From NCBI RefSeq assembly GCF_018861065.1, contig NZ_JAHKQO010000045.1, positions 248,001 to 312,000 of the forward strand: 64,000 nucleotides of DNA, written 5' to 3'. The position numbers and the translations under genes were made by a program. The notes under the pieces are model-generated. The model saw only the letters and a program-made list of their open reading frames with translations, did not search any database and was not told the origin of the DNA. This DNA is from Paraglaciecola arctica (lineage in GTDB: Bacteria; Pseudomonadota; Gammaproteobacteria; Enterobacterales; Alteromonadaceae). Below, piece by piece: positions 28,004 to 36,505 of this stretch. Every line of letters starts with the position of its first letter. The stretch's first letter is position 1.

Positions 28004-28783
28004 CTATTTTACAGTGATGCCTTTGAGTTTAGCAAGTTCTAATAGATATTTAACCGGTATCGCATAACTAATTCCTGATGGTTTCTCTAGCACACTTTCT
28101 TTTGATTCTTTCACAAAAACCTTGTTCAAAATACCAACAACCTCTCCACTTTCGGCTGCATATAAAGGACTACCACTATTACCTGGATAAGCAGTGATAT
28201 CTAGCTGGTAAATCATGAACTTTTTATCAAGCCTATCTAACATTTTTATAGATAACCGGCTCGAATGTGCAGTAGGTATCACATCCGGAGTAGTGGCGGC
28301 TACAATGCCCCTGTGTGTCGCGGGATAAAGACCAAGTACCGCTCCAATTGGAAAGCCGGTTAAAAGAACTTCTGTACCGTCGTTTACATAGTTTGGCGCC
28401 GCTAATTCGACTGGAGTTAACGTTGTCTGAAGTTTAAGGATGGCCAAATCATGTTCGCGATCTTTAGCAATAATCTGAGCCTTATGTATTTGGGGCTTTC
28501 GCCCTGTGCCCGAAAAAACGATATGGTACTGCACTTTTTGAGGATCCAGTGCTTTAGAAATAACATGATAATTGGTGGCGACTAAACTGCCGTCACCAAA
28601 AACGAAACCACTGCCGCGAAGTTGATGAGTTTGTGCTCCCATTGCATCATAAAGCCCAACTCCCACTACTGAAGGTTTTACTTTGGCAACTACGTCTACA
28701 ATTGAGTGACAATTTGCTTCGGAAATATAAGTGAATATCCCTACAAACAGCGTACATAACGAGTAAAACTTATTGATAAACAT
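28004..28783 (-). CDS. Secreted trypsin-like serine protease
   Basis: The 259-residue precursor has an N-terminal signal segment (MFINKFYSLCTLFVGIFTYIS). The serine-protease triad is visible: histidine in VATNYHVIS, aspartate in EHDLAILKL and the nucleophile in YPGNSGSPLY. No PDZ domain follows, unlike DegP-type enzymes, so it is a single-domain trypsin-like protease of the periplasm or cell exterior. It is the first gene of the minus-strand group leading into the HPr-rel-A cassette, 173 bases upstream of the Tat-signal protein. It might cut that protein, which is only a guess from position. Confidence 0.88.
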   Translation of the reverse strand: MFINKFYSLCTLFVGIFTYISEANCHSIVDVVAKVKPSVVGVGLYDAMGAQTHQLRGSGFVFGDGSLVATNYHVISKALDPQKVQYHIVFSGTGRKPQIHKAQIIAKDREHDLAILKLQTTLTPVELAAPNYVNDGTEVLLTGFPIGAVLGLYPATHRGIVAATTPDVIPTAHSSRLSIKMLDRLDKKFMIYQLDITAYPGNSGSPLYAAESGEVVGILNKVFVKESKESVLEKPSGISYAIPVKYLLELAKLKGITVK

Positions 28784-28883
28784 AGATATTAAATATTTTT
28801 ATTATTACGTATCCGGTTATAATCACAAATATCGAACTCCTCTTCCAATTAAATTTGAATAATGATCATATAAGGTTTGTATT

Positions 28884-29900
28884 ATGAAGGTATTAGTAAC
28901 TGGTGCAGCAGGCTTTATTGGTTTTCATGTAACAAAAAAATTACTAGAACGTGGTGATACCGTAATCGGCATAGACAATATCAATGACTATTACGACGTA
29001 AAACTGAAAGAGGGGCGTTTAAATGCCATTGCTGAGCATGCACTGTCAGATAACTTTACATTTATTAAAATGGATGTGGCTGATAGGCAATTAACTGAAA
29101 AACTGTTTACAGAATCTGCTTTTGACAAAGTAGTGCACCTAGCGGCACAGGCGGGGGTGCGTTATTCCATAGAAAATCCACATGCCTACGTTGATAGTAA
29201 CTTAGTGGGCTTTATGAACATACTCGAAGGCTGCCGACACAATAAAATAAAACACCTCGTTTATGCCTCGTCGAGCTCTGTTTACGGGTCAAATGAAACC
29301 ACCCCCTTTACTGTCACCGACAACGTTGATCACCCGGTATCGCTTTATGCTGCGAGTAAGAAAGCTAATGAATTAATGGCTCATACCTATAGCCACCTTT
29401 ATCAACTACCCACAACCGGCCTTAGGTTTTTTACTGTTTATGGCCCTTGGGGGCGTCCAGACATGGCGTTATTTAAATTTACAGAATCGATCCTAAATGG
29501 CAAACCCATCGAAGTGTTCAACTATGGAAACCATCATAGAGATTTTACTTATATTGATGATATTGTCAGTGGCGTAATTCTTTCACTAGATAACATAGCT
29601 GCAGGCAATAAAGATTGGGATGGAAAAAATCCTGATCCGAGTACCAGCAAAGCGCCGTGGAAAATTTATAATATAGGCGCGCATAACCCAGTTAATCTGC
29701 TTAAATTTATTGAAACCCTAGAGGATGCGCTAGGAAAAAAGGCAATCAAACAAATGTTACCCATGCAACCAGGAGATGTACCGGATACTTACGCAGATGT
29801 ATCAGCGTTAACTAAGGATACGGGATACGCTCCTAAAACCGAATTGGCTACTGGAATTCGTCAATTTGTTACTTGGTATCACTCATTTTATAGCAAATAG
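28884..29900 (+). CDS. NAD-dependent UDP-sugar epimerase (UDP-glucuronate 4-epimerase type)
   Basis: The 338-residue extended short-chain dehydrogenase has an N-terminal NAD fold ([18 protein letters not shown]), the serine-rich substrate site [11 protein letters not shown] and the catalytic YAASKKANE motif. The substrate blocks [18 protein letters not shown] and [17 protein letters not shown] match CapI-like UDP-glucuronate 4-epimerases that make UDP-galacturonate for surface polysaccharides. It opens the plus-strand group ahead of the exopolysaccharide operon. The exact sugar cannot be read from the sequence. Confidence 0.93.
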   Translation: MKVLVTGAAGFIGFHVTKKLLERGDTVIGIDNINDYYDVKLKEGRLNAIAEHALSDNFTFIKMDVADRQLTEKLFTESAFDKVVHLAAQAGVRYSIENPHAYVDSNLVGFMNILEGCRHNKIKHLVYASSSSVYGSNETTPFTVTDNVDHPVSLYAASKKANELMAHTYSHLYQLPTTGLRFFTVYGPWGRPDMALFKFTESILNGKPIEVFNYGNHHRDFTYIDDIVSGVILSLDNIAAGNKDWDGKNPDPSTSKAPWKIYNIGAHNPVNLLKFIETLEDALGKKAIKQMLPMQPGDVPDTYADVSALTKDTGYAPKTELATGIRQFVTWYHSFYSK

Positions 29901-29971
29901 GCTACTATAAATTCTGGTGCATGTGACTTACAGCACTTAAATACGATTTTCTAACATAGGTACTGACATTG

Positions 29972-30724
29972 ATGTTGGCGTCGATTGCTTCTACTTTCAG
30001 CTCTCCTTTAGTTCATTCTTTAACACTTTTTGTTATTTTCAAAATACTAAGCCGTACCAGATTCACCCCCACATTTTTCAGCTTCCTTTCTGTCTTATCA
30101 CTTCTGTGGCTAGTGATATGTTCCATGACGTATCCAAGCGTATTGTTAATAAAAAATCTTGAAGAAAAGTACCCTGTTGTTCCTATTGAATCTCAGCAAT
30201 GGCGCCAAACCCAGGCAATTGTAGTTTTAGCATGTAACTATTTTGAAGATGACCAGCTCCCCTTTGTATCACGTTGGCCTAACTGTTCAATGCAACGGAA
30301 TTTACAAGCGGCTCTGATGTATCGTGAACACCCAATGCCTATTTTTCTAGCTGGAGATATATTGGGCAGTAATGACAAAAATTCACAGGCCAGCCATAAC
30401 AAATATTTTTTTGAGCAAATGGGGGTAGACAGCACAGACATTCATATTATTCCCAAAGGGGTCAATACAGAAACTGAAGTGGATGCATTAGCAAGCATAC
30501 TCAATGGAAGGCATATTTCCCTTGTCACTTCGGCTAGTCATTTGCCCAGAGCTGTTTTTTACTTCGAGGAAAAGCATATTCAAGTACTGCCTATTCCAGT
30601 CGAGCATTTTAGTAGGATAAATGTAATGCCAGTTGTTGGTTTGCCTAATGCTGCTAGTCTATACAGAAGTGAAAGAGCAATTCATGAATATTTAGGCTTG
30701 ATTTATCAAAGATATATCCGATAA
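29972..30724 (+). CDS. YdcF/ElyC-like DUF218 membrane protein
   Basis: The 250-residue product (ATG at 29972, one codon after a possible TTG) has one or two N-terminal membrane segments (about 10-55), then a DUF218 domain. Landmarks are QTQAIVVLACNYFEDD, PIFLAGDILGSND, ESxx-like polar turns and LVTSASHLPRAVFYFEE. DUF218 proteins such as ElyC and SanA act in envelope polymer and undecaprenyl carrier metabolism. Its position after the epimerase fits a role in polysaccharide or carrier-lipid handling. The gene follows the epimerase by 70 bases. Confidence 0.85.
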   Translation: MLASIASTFSSPLVHSLTLFVIFKILSRTRFTPTFFSFLSVLSLLWLVICSMTYPSVLLIKNLEEKYPVVPIESQQWRQTQAIVVLACNYFEDDQLPFVSRWPNCSMQRNLQAALMYREHPMPIFLAGDILGSNDKNSQASHNKYFFEQMGVDSTDIHIIPKGVNTETEVDALASILNGRHISLVTSASHLPRAVFYFEEKHIQVLPIPVEHFSRINVMPVVGLPNAASLYRSERAIHEYLGLIYQRYIR

Positions 30725-30793
30725 AGAGCAATAAATAAAAACAGTTACCCAACTCTATTTATGGTGAAGGGTTTACATAAGGGGAAGTATTCA

Positions 30794-31660
30794 GTGAGTG
30801 AAATAGTTCCAATCTTTTCTGGCGGTGGTACCAAATTATCTGCCCATATTGGAATATTGGACGCAATAAATACGCTTAATATCGACTTTCAACACATAGT
30901 TGGAGTTTCGGGTGGCTCAATAATTTCAGCATTGTATTGCACTGGGATGCCGCTTAGTGACATAAAAACTCTAGCGATAGAAACCAATTTCAAACAATTT
31001 CGCGGATTCAGTTTGCTCACTCTTCTACTGCAAGGAGGGCTTAGTTCGGGAGACATATTCGAACAGTGGATGGACAAAAAATTAGAAGGTAAAACGTTCA
31101 AAGATATATCTAAAAATTTGCATATTTTAGCTACTGACGTAAACGGTGGCGGGCCAATAGTATTTAACAAGGAAAACTCCCCAGATTTAAAGATTTCCAA
31201 AGCAGTACGATTCTCTATGTCAATTCCCATTTTTTTTAGCTTCAAACCTTATAAGGATCATATATTAGTAGATGGGGCGATCCTTTCAGAAGACGCTATA
31301 TTTAACGATTGGGCAGGTAACGGAACCCCTGTCATTTGCTTTAGATTAAAAAGCGACCAAGTTACAGATAAACCGTTTAAAAAAAGTTGGTTACCTATAG
31401 TGCAATATGTGATGATGCTTATCAGAACCTTTATGACGGCTATGTCTAGAGAGTATGTACATGATAAATATTGGAAAAATACTATAATCGTGAATACCGG
31501 AAAGCTTTCACCTGTTGATTTTAATATGACACTTCAAGAGAAAGAAGCTTTGTATGAAATAGGATATAAAACTGCACTAGAGTTTATCCCTAAGAGGCTA
31601 AAAAGTACTTCCCAGGTGATAGCGGTTGAGGAAAACATGATTACGAGTCAAAAAACGTGA
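30794..31660 (+). CDS. Patatin-like phospholipase
   Basis: The patatin family has a Ser-Asp dyad that hydrolyses lipids or acyl chains. The oxyanion motif GGGTKLSAHIG, the nucleophile elbow GVSGGSII and the DGAIL aspartate motif are all present. I prefer the GTG at 30794 (288 residues), because GGGGAAG lies eight bases before it. An ATG at 30761 has no ribosome site. No signal peptide is seen, so it acts in the cytoplasm. The stop overlaps the GTG start of the acyltransferase gene (GTGA), which ties lipid release to acyl transfer. Confidence 0.88.
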   Translation: MSEIVPIFSGGGTKLSAHIGILDAINTLNIDFQHIVGVSGGSIISALYCTGMPLSDIKTLAIETNFKQFRGFSLLTLLLQGGLSSGDIFEQWMDKKLEGKTFKDISKNLHILATDVNGGGPIVFNKENSPDLKISKAVRFSMSIPIFFSFKPYKDHILVDGAILSEDAIFNDWAGNGTPVICFRLKSDQVTDKPFKKSWLPIVQYVMMLIRTFMTAMSREYVHDKYWKNTIIVNTGKLSPVDFNMTLQEKEALYEIGYKTALEFIPKRLKSTSQVIAVEENMITSQKT

Positions 31661-32469
31661 AAAAATTAAAAAAATATGCGAATAAACCCATTATTGGTCC
31701 ACTAGTAAAAAAAGTGATGGATTTTGCAGTAAATCGCGAAGTCAAAACAGTTGCTCGTCATTTTTCCACGTATTTGCATCCTATAATAGCAGACACACCA
31801 GAACTATCTAACGAATCGTATCGAATAAGAAATGATGTGTACTGTGACGAACTACATTTTTTAGACACTGGCCGAGATGGGTTAGAAATAGACGACTTTG
31901 ACGACTATTCTACTCATTGTTTAATTCAACATATTCCAACATCTCGCTTTTCTGGTACGGTTAGAGTAGTTAGACCTGAAACGAACCAACACTCAATTCC
32001 ACTTCAGAAATATTGCTCTGAATCGATTTCAAAAGAGAAAATCAACCCTCAGGACTTTGCTCCGCATGAAATTTGTGAAATTTCCCGATTAGCCGTCCCA
32101 AGAGATTTTAGAAAACGACAAACAGATAATTTTAAAGGTGCTGCAACTGGTGTCATTAATCAGCAGGTTTATTCAGAAAATGAATTACGTTGCTTCCCAT
32201 TTATTGCCGTTGGTTTATATCTATCTGCTGCGTCCATAGTGATTGAAAACAACATTAAACATACTTTTGTAATGATGGAACCTAGATTAGCCAGAAGTAT
32301 GAGCTTTATAGGTATTCAATTTGAACAAATTGGCCCTGCCGTTGATTATCATGGGAAAAGAGCCCCTTATTATATAAACCCCTCGTTGTTGATGGAAAAT
32401 TTAACCCCAGGTTTTCAAGTAATGTTAAAAGACATTAGAAAGTCCCTAAACCACTCTTCAAAAAAATAA
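31657..32469 (+). CDS. PEP-CTERM/exosortase system-associated acyltransferase
   Basis: The 270-residue protein has a GNAT-like fold of the N-acyl amino acid synthase/autoinducer synthase type found in exosortase loci. Landmarks are YRIRNDVYCDELHFLDTGRDGLEIDDFDDYS, FSGTVRVVRPETNQHSIPLQKYC, CEISRLAVPRDFRKR and the C-terminal part with MMEPRLARSM. It would move an acyl chain from acyl-ACP or acyl-CoA to an amine. It overlaps patatin by four bases. The likely product is a lipid-like small molecule, but the acceptor is not visible. Confidence 0.88.
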   Translation: MKKLKKYANKPIIGPLVKKVMDFAVNREVKTVARHFSTYLHPIIADTPELSNESYRIRNDVYCDELHFLDTGRDGLEIDDFDDYSTHCLIQHIPTSRFSGTVRVVRPETNQHSIPLQKYCSESISKEKINPQDFAPHEICEISRLAVPRDFRKRQTDNFKGAATGVINQQVYSENELRCFPFIAVGLYLSAASIVIENNIKHTFVMMEPRLARSMSFIGIQFEQIGPAVDYHGKRAPYYINPSLLMENLTPGFQVMLKDIRKSLNHSSKK

Positions 32470-32518
32470 GGCAGTCTTTTTTTGATAGTTAACCCGCTTT
32501 AGCAAGGAGGTACCAGAA

Positions 32519-33382
32519 GTGTCAAATTTCAATTATGAAAACGCGTTCTCTAGAAATATTGGCTGGATAACAGATGCGGAACAACAATTACTCAGAAATA
32601 AAAAAGTTGCTATAGCAGGGTGTGGTGGTGTTGGAGGGGTGCACCTTCTTACACTAACAAGACTTGGCATTTCTAATTTCAACATATCTGATTTCGATGA
32701 GTTTGAAGTGCATAACTTCAACCGCCAAGCTGGCGCTTTCATGTCTACCTTAGGTAAAGAAAAATGCGCTGTAATGGAAAAAATGGCAAAAGACATCAAC
32801 CCAGAAAGTAAGATTACAACTTTTCCGGAAGGGGTATTTGAACACAACATTGACGCATTTCTTGAAGGTGTTGATATCTATGTTGATAGCCTAGATTTTT
32901 TTGCTTTAGAAGCGAGAAAAACTGTTTTAAGAAAATGCAACGAGAAAGGGATCCCAGTCGTTATTGCCGCACCGCTTGGAATGGGGGTTGCGTTTGTTTG
33001 TTTTCAACCAGGACAAATGAATTTCGAGGAGTATTTTCGCTTTGAAGATGCAAAATCTGAAGATGAACAATTCATCCAGTTTTTAATAGGATTGTCTCCC
33101 AGCATGTTACAGCGCTCCTATCTAGTGGACGAAAGCAAAGCTGACTTCAAAGCAAGAAAAGGCCCCTCTACCCCCATGTCTGTCGATTTCTGCGCCGGTA
33201 TGGCTGGCACTTATGTGTTAAAAATTCTTTTGAATCGTGGCAAGGTCATCGCCGCGCCGTTCGGAATACATTTTGACGCCTATAAAAATAAAATGGTAAA
33301 AACTTGGTGTCCATTCGGGAATAGAGGCTTATGGCAAAAACTCAAATTTCATATTGCCAAAAAGATCGTATTGTCTGACTAG
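32519..33382 (+). CDS. ThiF family E1-like adenylyltransferase
   Basis: The 287-residue protein has the nucleotide-binding signature VAIAGCGGVGGVHLLTLTRLG near residues 30-50 and the acid/arginine motif ISDFDEFEVHNFNRQAGA, both typical of ThiF/MoeB/E1 enzymes that adenylate a carboxyl group. No CxxC zinc pairs are seen. It starts with GTG preceded by a very strong AAGGAGG at 32504-32510. Its neighbour is a nitroreductase-like protein, a pairing known from peptide heterocycle pathways, but no YcaO protein is present. The adenylated substrate is unknown. Confidence 0.9.
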   Translation: MSNFNYENAFSRNIGWITDAEQQLLRNKKVAIAGCGGVGGVHLLTLTRLGISNFNISDFDEFEVHNFNRQAGAFMSTLGKEKCAVMEKMAKDINPESKITTFPEGVFEHNIDAFLEGVDIYVDSLDFFALEARKTVLRKCNEKGIPVVIAAPLGMGVAFVCFQPGQMNFEEYFRFEDAKSEDEQFIQFLIGLSPSMLQRSYLVDESKADFKARKGPSTPMSVDFCAGMAGTYVLKILLNRGKVIAAPFGIHFDAYKNKMVKTWCPFGNRGLWQKLKFHIAKKIVLSD

Positions 33383-33392
33383 CGGAGAAATA

Positions 33393-34469
33393 ATGGACAA
33401 ACAATTAGCGACTAAAGTAATTGATACTGCACGCTTCTATATGAGTGGTGATAATTGTCAGCCTTTTAGATATCGCTTTAATGTCGCTACTCAAACTTTT
33501 CATATTGACTATATTGCCCAGCAAGCCAAACATACGTTTGTATATGACGATTATACAATACTGCTAACGCTTGGCAGTTTATTAGAATACTTAGACGTTT
33601 CACTTAACGAATACTTCTACAGTTGCGAGTTAGCATTTGATTTTGAAAACTTCTCACCCTACGAAGATAAACGTAGTATTTGCTCGGCGACTGTTAATAA
33701 ACAACCTAATCAAACAAGCAACACTTCACTATTCAGTGCTTTAAAACAAAGGTTCACCGACAGAAGAGCCTACTTAGGCCCAGAAACAATAGACATTTCT
33801 ATCGCTCCTCTAAATCAACAACTTACTTACAGCACCTGTAAATTATTTACCAATACACCCAAAGAAACGTTAAATTTCTTTGCTGGTTGCGATAGCGCCA
33901 TTTGGCTTTCTAAGCCACTTGGCAAGGACATTATGGATGCCGTAGCTTTTGACCCTCAAAGCCCCACTGGGTTGCCTTGGCGTAACTTAGGTGTAAAAAA
34001 ATCCGACGCTTTGCTTATTAAAGCGATACAGCGCTATGATTGGCTTTTTACTGTACTTAAATATTGTGGTGCAAAGTTTCTAATGACATACCTTCAGAGA
34101 AAATTATGGTTATCCAGTAAAAGCTTTCTTGTCTTTACTTATCACTCTAATTTATCCAGAGAACAAAAAACCATAGCATGTAAACAAATGATGCATGTTT
34201 TGCTAACTCTTTCCCAAAGTGGATATGTATTCCAACCTTCAACTATGAGTGCTGAACTGCTTAATATCCCCCTTAAAACCTTGAATATCGCTAATGCAGC
34301 AAAAATGCAGCAGAACAAGCTAGAACAACAGATACAAGCACAAAGAAATTACTTAGGTACGTCTCAAGAAATACAGTGGATATTAAGAATAGGGAGGGTC
34401 AACACGCCACTTTCTAGCGAAGCTTTGACTAATAGACATACAACTAAAACCTTACTCGAATTTGAATAA
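33393..34469 (+). CDS. Nitroreductase-like protein
   Basis: The 358-residue protein has sequence blocks of the flavin nitroreductase fold: an opening with DNCQPFRYRFNV, a middle RRAYLGPE, a later GLPWRNLGV and the closing EIQWILRIGRV. The start was set at the ATG at 33393 because GCGGAGAAATA precedes it. The frame could open 13 codons earlier but would overlap ThiF. The family is assigned by these scattered blocks, so FMN binding is not certain. It ends the patatin-acyltransferase-ThiF group and faces the PEP-CTERM gene. Confidence 0.7.
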   Translation: MDKQLATKVIDTARFYMSGDNCQPFRYRFNVATQTFHIDYIAQQAKHTFVYDDYTILLTLGSLLEYLDVSLNEYFYSCELAFDFENFSPYEDKRSICSATVNKQPNQTSNTSLFSALKQRFTDRRAYLGPETIDISIAPLNQQLTYSTCKLFTNTPKETLNFFAGCDSAIWLSKPLGKDIMDAVAFDPQSPTGLPWRNLGVKKSDALLIKAIQRYDWLFTVLKYCGAKFLMTYLQRKLWLSSKSFLVFTYHSNLSREQKTIACKQMMHVLLTLSQSGYVFQPSTMSAELLNIPLKTLNIANAAKMQQNKLEQQIQAQRNYLGTSQEIQWILRIGRVNTPLSSEALTNRHTTKTLLEFE

Positions 34470-34703
34470 TTGTTCGATTTACGTTCATCAATATCTTCTC
34501 CAACTTTTTAAATTAGTTCTACTTTTCAGCATTAACTTAATCAACATAATAGCAACATCGTGGCTTCCCGCTACGTCAATCGAGAAACGCTTAGTTTATG
34601 ACTCGTTAGATTTTTAGGCATTTTAATATGGGTAACGATTCAAGATGACTAACAAGCGTTAAGCATTAAATAGTTAAAAAAAGATGACTTTTAATAGCAG
34701 GCA
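34470..34703. other. Gap between the nitroreductase-like and PEP-CTERM genes
   Basis: These 234 bases between convergent genes hold no ORF with coding character, no clear RNA gene and only AT-rich sequence. Only the terminator at 34704-34729 just beyond it is recognisable. Confidence 0.4.
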
Positions 34704-34729
34704 CAAAAAAGCCCGCTTTAAGCGGGCTT
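34704..34729 (-). terminator. Intrinsic terminator of PEP-CTERM gene 1
   Basis: A palindrome (AAGCCCGCTTTAAGCGGGCTT, 34709-34729) gives a GC-rich stem read on the minus strand after the gene stop and is followed by TTTTTGTG. An identical palindrome lies after the paralogue at 35788-35808. Confidence 0.85.
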
Positions 34730-34751
34730 CAAAAGTTTTGAGTTTAAACTA

Positions 34752-35429
34752 TTAAACTAATTTTCTACGACGTAGACCTAGACCGATAAGACCAAGACCT
34801 AAGATAGCAAGTGCAGATGGCTCTGGAACTAAACCTACTGAATCCAAAGTAAAATCATCTCCAAGTCCGTCTGAGTCAATAAAAGCACTGGCTGAAACAA
34901 CTTGGCTAAAGTCAAAATCAGGGCCAGGCGACATACTAGCAAAGCTGGCTAAGAAAACACCTGTTGAGGCGATAGTATAAGTTGCAGAGATAGTTGTGCC
35001 ATCTAAATCTTCTAGAGTAAGCATGACATCAAAACCGCCGCTTCCATCGATATTCACAACATCAAAATAGAAATCACTGTAGCCACTGAAGTCTAATGAA
35101 CTACCAGGTACTGGTAAAGTATAAACAATTTCTAAAGTTCCATCAGACAACGGCTCTTCAGCATACGACAATGAACCAGAACCAAACACATTACCTTTAG
35201 CAGTATCAATTGCCAAACCTTCAAGCCAAGTAAGTGTATAATTTGCTGTTGCACCAGTTTCTATAGAAGTTACCGTTGCACTAGCCACTTGAGAGCCAAC
35301 AGTAGGCGTGGCTTGAATATTAAGTTCAGGATTATAGTTAAAGCTATCTAATACTAAAGTGCCCGCATTTGCAGAGCCAAGTGTTAGCATTGATAAAGCA
35401 CCAAGTAATACTTTTAAATTTTTCATCAT
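34752..35429 (-). CDS. PEP-CTERM sorting domain protein (paralogue 1)
   Basis: The 225-residue precursor has a signal peptide (MMKNLKVLLGALSMLTLGSA, then NAG) and an extracellular body of beta-rich repeats with acidic turns. Its C-terminal sorting signal is VPEPSALAILGLGLIGLGL followed by the basic RRRKLV. Exosortase would cut at this signal and release the protein to the surface or matrix. No enzymatic domain is seen. A possible sigma-54 site lies about 100 bases upstream. It is nearly identical to the next gene in its C-terminal half but diverges in the N-terminal half, a mosaic pattern. Confidence 0.92.
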   Translation of the reverse strand: MMKNLKVLLGALSMLTLGSANAGTLVLDSFNYNPELNIQATPTVGSQVASATVTSIETGATANYTLTWLEGLAIDTAKGNVFGSGSLSYAEEPLSDGTLEIVYTLPVPGSSLDFSGYSDFYFDVVNIDGSGGFDVMLTLEDLDGTTISATYTIASTGVFLASFASMSPGPDFDFSQVVSASAFIDSDGLGDDFTLDSVGLVPEPSALAILGLGLIGLGLRRRKLV

Positions 35430-35531
35430 TTTCTTCCTTTCAGCATATTTAGAGTTTAAACACTACACAGCTACAGCATACTTAACTTGTCTACTATCTA
35501 ATAACAGCGCTAATGTCCTTACCAACAATAA

Positions 35532-35547
35532 AGCACAAAGCGGGCCA
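35532..35547 (-). promoter_or_regulatory. Sigma-54-type promoter candidate for PEP-CTERM gene 1
   Basis: On the minus strand the sequence TGGCCCGCTTTGTGCT fits the -24/-12 consensus TGGCACG-N4-TTGC with two mismatches and exact GG-N10-GC spacing. It is about 100 bases before the ATG. PEP-CTERM genes are often regulated by a PrsK/PrsR sigma-54 system. Neither regulator is in this window, and the second paralogue has only a degraded match. Confidence 0.45.
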
Positions 35548-35787
35548 ACAATTAATTTCACTTGAAAATCAATAACATAATAATTCTTCAATAAATAAAA
35601 AATATAACTTTGTAAAAAATATCGACACTGGAATTAAAGGTAAAAACCAGGGGCCTAGGGCCTTGTTAGCTACTTTAACGTTTCAATCATAGCGATTTAT
35701 AACGTTTCTAATATTTAACTCGATGAAAACAGAATAGAGAAAACAATGGTGACGCAGTGCATGAATCCTTTCTATACAAACACAAAA

Positions 35788-35808
35788 AAGCCCGCTTTAA
35801 GCGGGCTT
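35788..35808 (-). terminator. Intrinsic terminator of PEP-CTERM gene 2
   Basis: The same palindrome as after paralogue 1, followed on the minus strand by TTTTTGTG. It is 22 bases past the stop codon. Its identity with the other copy shows that the gene and its terminator were duplicated together. Confidence 0.85.
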
Positions 35809-35830
35809 CAAAAACTTTGAGTTTAAGCTA

Positions 35831-36505
35831 TTAAACTAATTTTCTACGACGTAGACCTAGACCGATAAGACCAAGACCTAAGATAGCAAGTGCAGATGGC
35901 TCTGGAACTAAACCTACTGAATCCAAAGTAAAATCATCTCCAAGTCCGTCTGAATCAATAAAAGCAGTGGCTGAAACAACTTGGCTAAAGTCAAAATCAG
36001 GGCCAGGCGACATACTAGCAAAGCTGGCTAAGAAGACACCTGTTGAAACAACTGTGTAACTAGCGGAAATAGTTGTGCCATCTGAGTCTTCTAGAGTAAG
36101 CATGACGTCAAAACCGCCGCTTCCATCGATATTCACAACATCAAAATAGAAATCAGTGTAGCCACTGAAATCTAATGAACTACCAAGACCGGGTAAAGTA
36201 TAAGAAATTTCCAATGTTCCATCAGACAGCGGCTCTTCAGCGTATGACAATGAACCAGATCCGAATACATTACCTTTAGCTGTATCGACACCAGCTCCAG
36301 TAAGCCAAGTTAGCTCATAGCTTGCTAACGCCCCAGTCTCAGCGGAAGTTACAACTGCATTAGCTACCTGAAAACCTGCATCAGGTGTGGCTTCGATGTT
36401 AAGCTCAGGATTATAGTTAAAGCTATCTAAAACTAATGTACCGGCGCTAACACTTGAAGCTGCGAATAGTGACAAAGCACTAAACAAAACTTTAAATTTA
36501 TTCAT
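35831..36505 (-). CDS. PEP-CTERM sorting domain protein (paralogue 2)
   Basis: The 224-residue product shares signal peptide style (MNKFKVLFSALSLFAASSVS), body and the C-terminal VPEPSALAILGLGLIGLGL plus RRRKLV with paralogue 1. The two agree almost residue for residue from about residue 85 on, but differ at many positions before that. A good AAAGGA ribosome site precedes the ATG. The tandem copy means a larger dose of the same surface protein, or divergent binding in the N-terminal half. No catalytic domain is seen. Confidence 0.92.
   Translation of the reverse strand: MNKFKVLFSALSLFAASSVSAGTLVLDSFNYNPELNIEATPDAGFQVANAVVTSAETGALASYELTWLTGAGVDTAKGNVFGSGSLSYAEEPLSDGTLEISYTLPGLGSSLDFSGYTDFYFDVVNIDGSGGFDVMLTLEDSDGTTISASYTVVSTGVFLASFASMSPGPDFDFSQVVSATAFIDSDGLGDDFTLDSVGLVPEPSALAILGLGLIGLGLRRRKLV

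Larger units (their letters stand above)
35430..35830. other. Spacer between the two PEP-CTERM genes
   Basis: The 401 bases contain the upstream region of paralogue 1, including a sigma-54-like site at 35532-35547. They also include a stretch of unassigned sequence and, near 35788-35808, the terminator of paralogue 2. No further ORF is supported. Confidence 0.5.
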
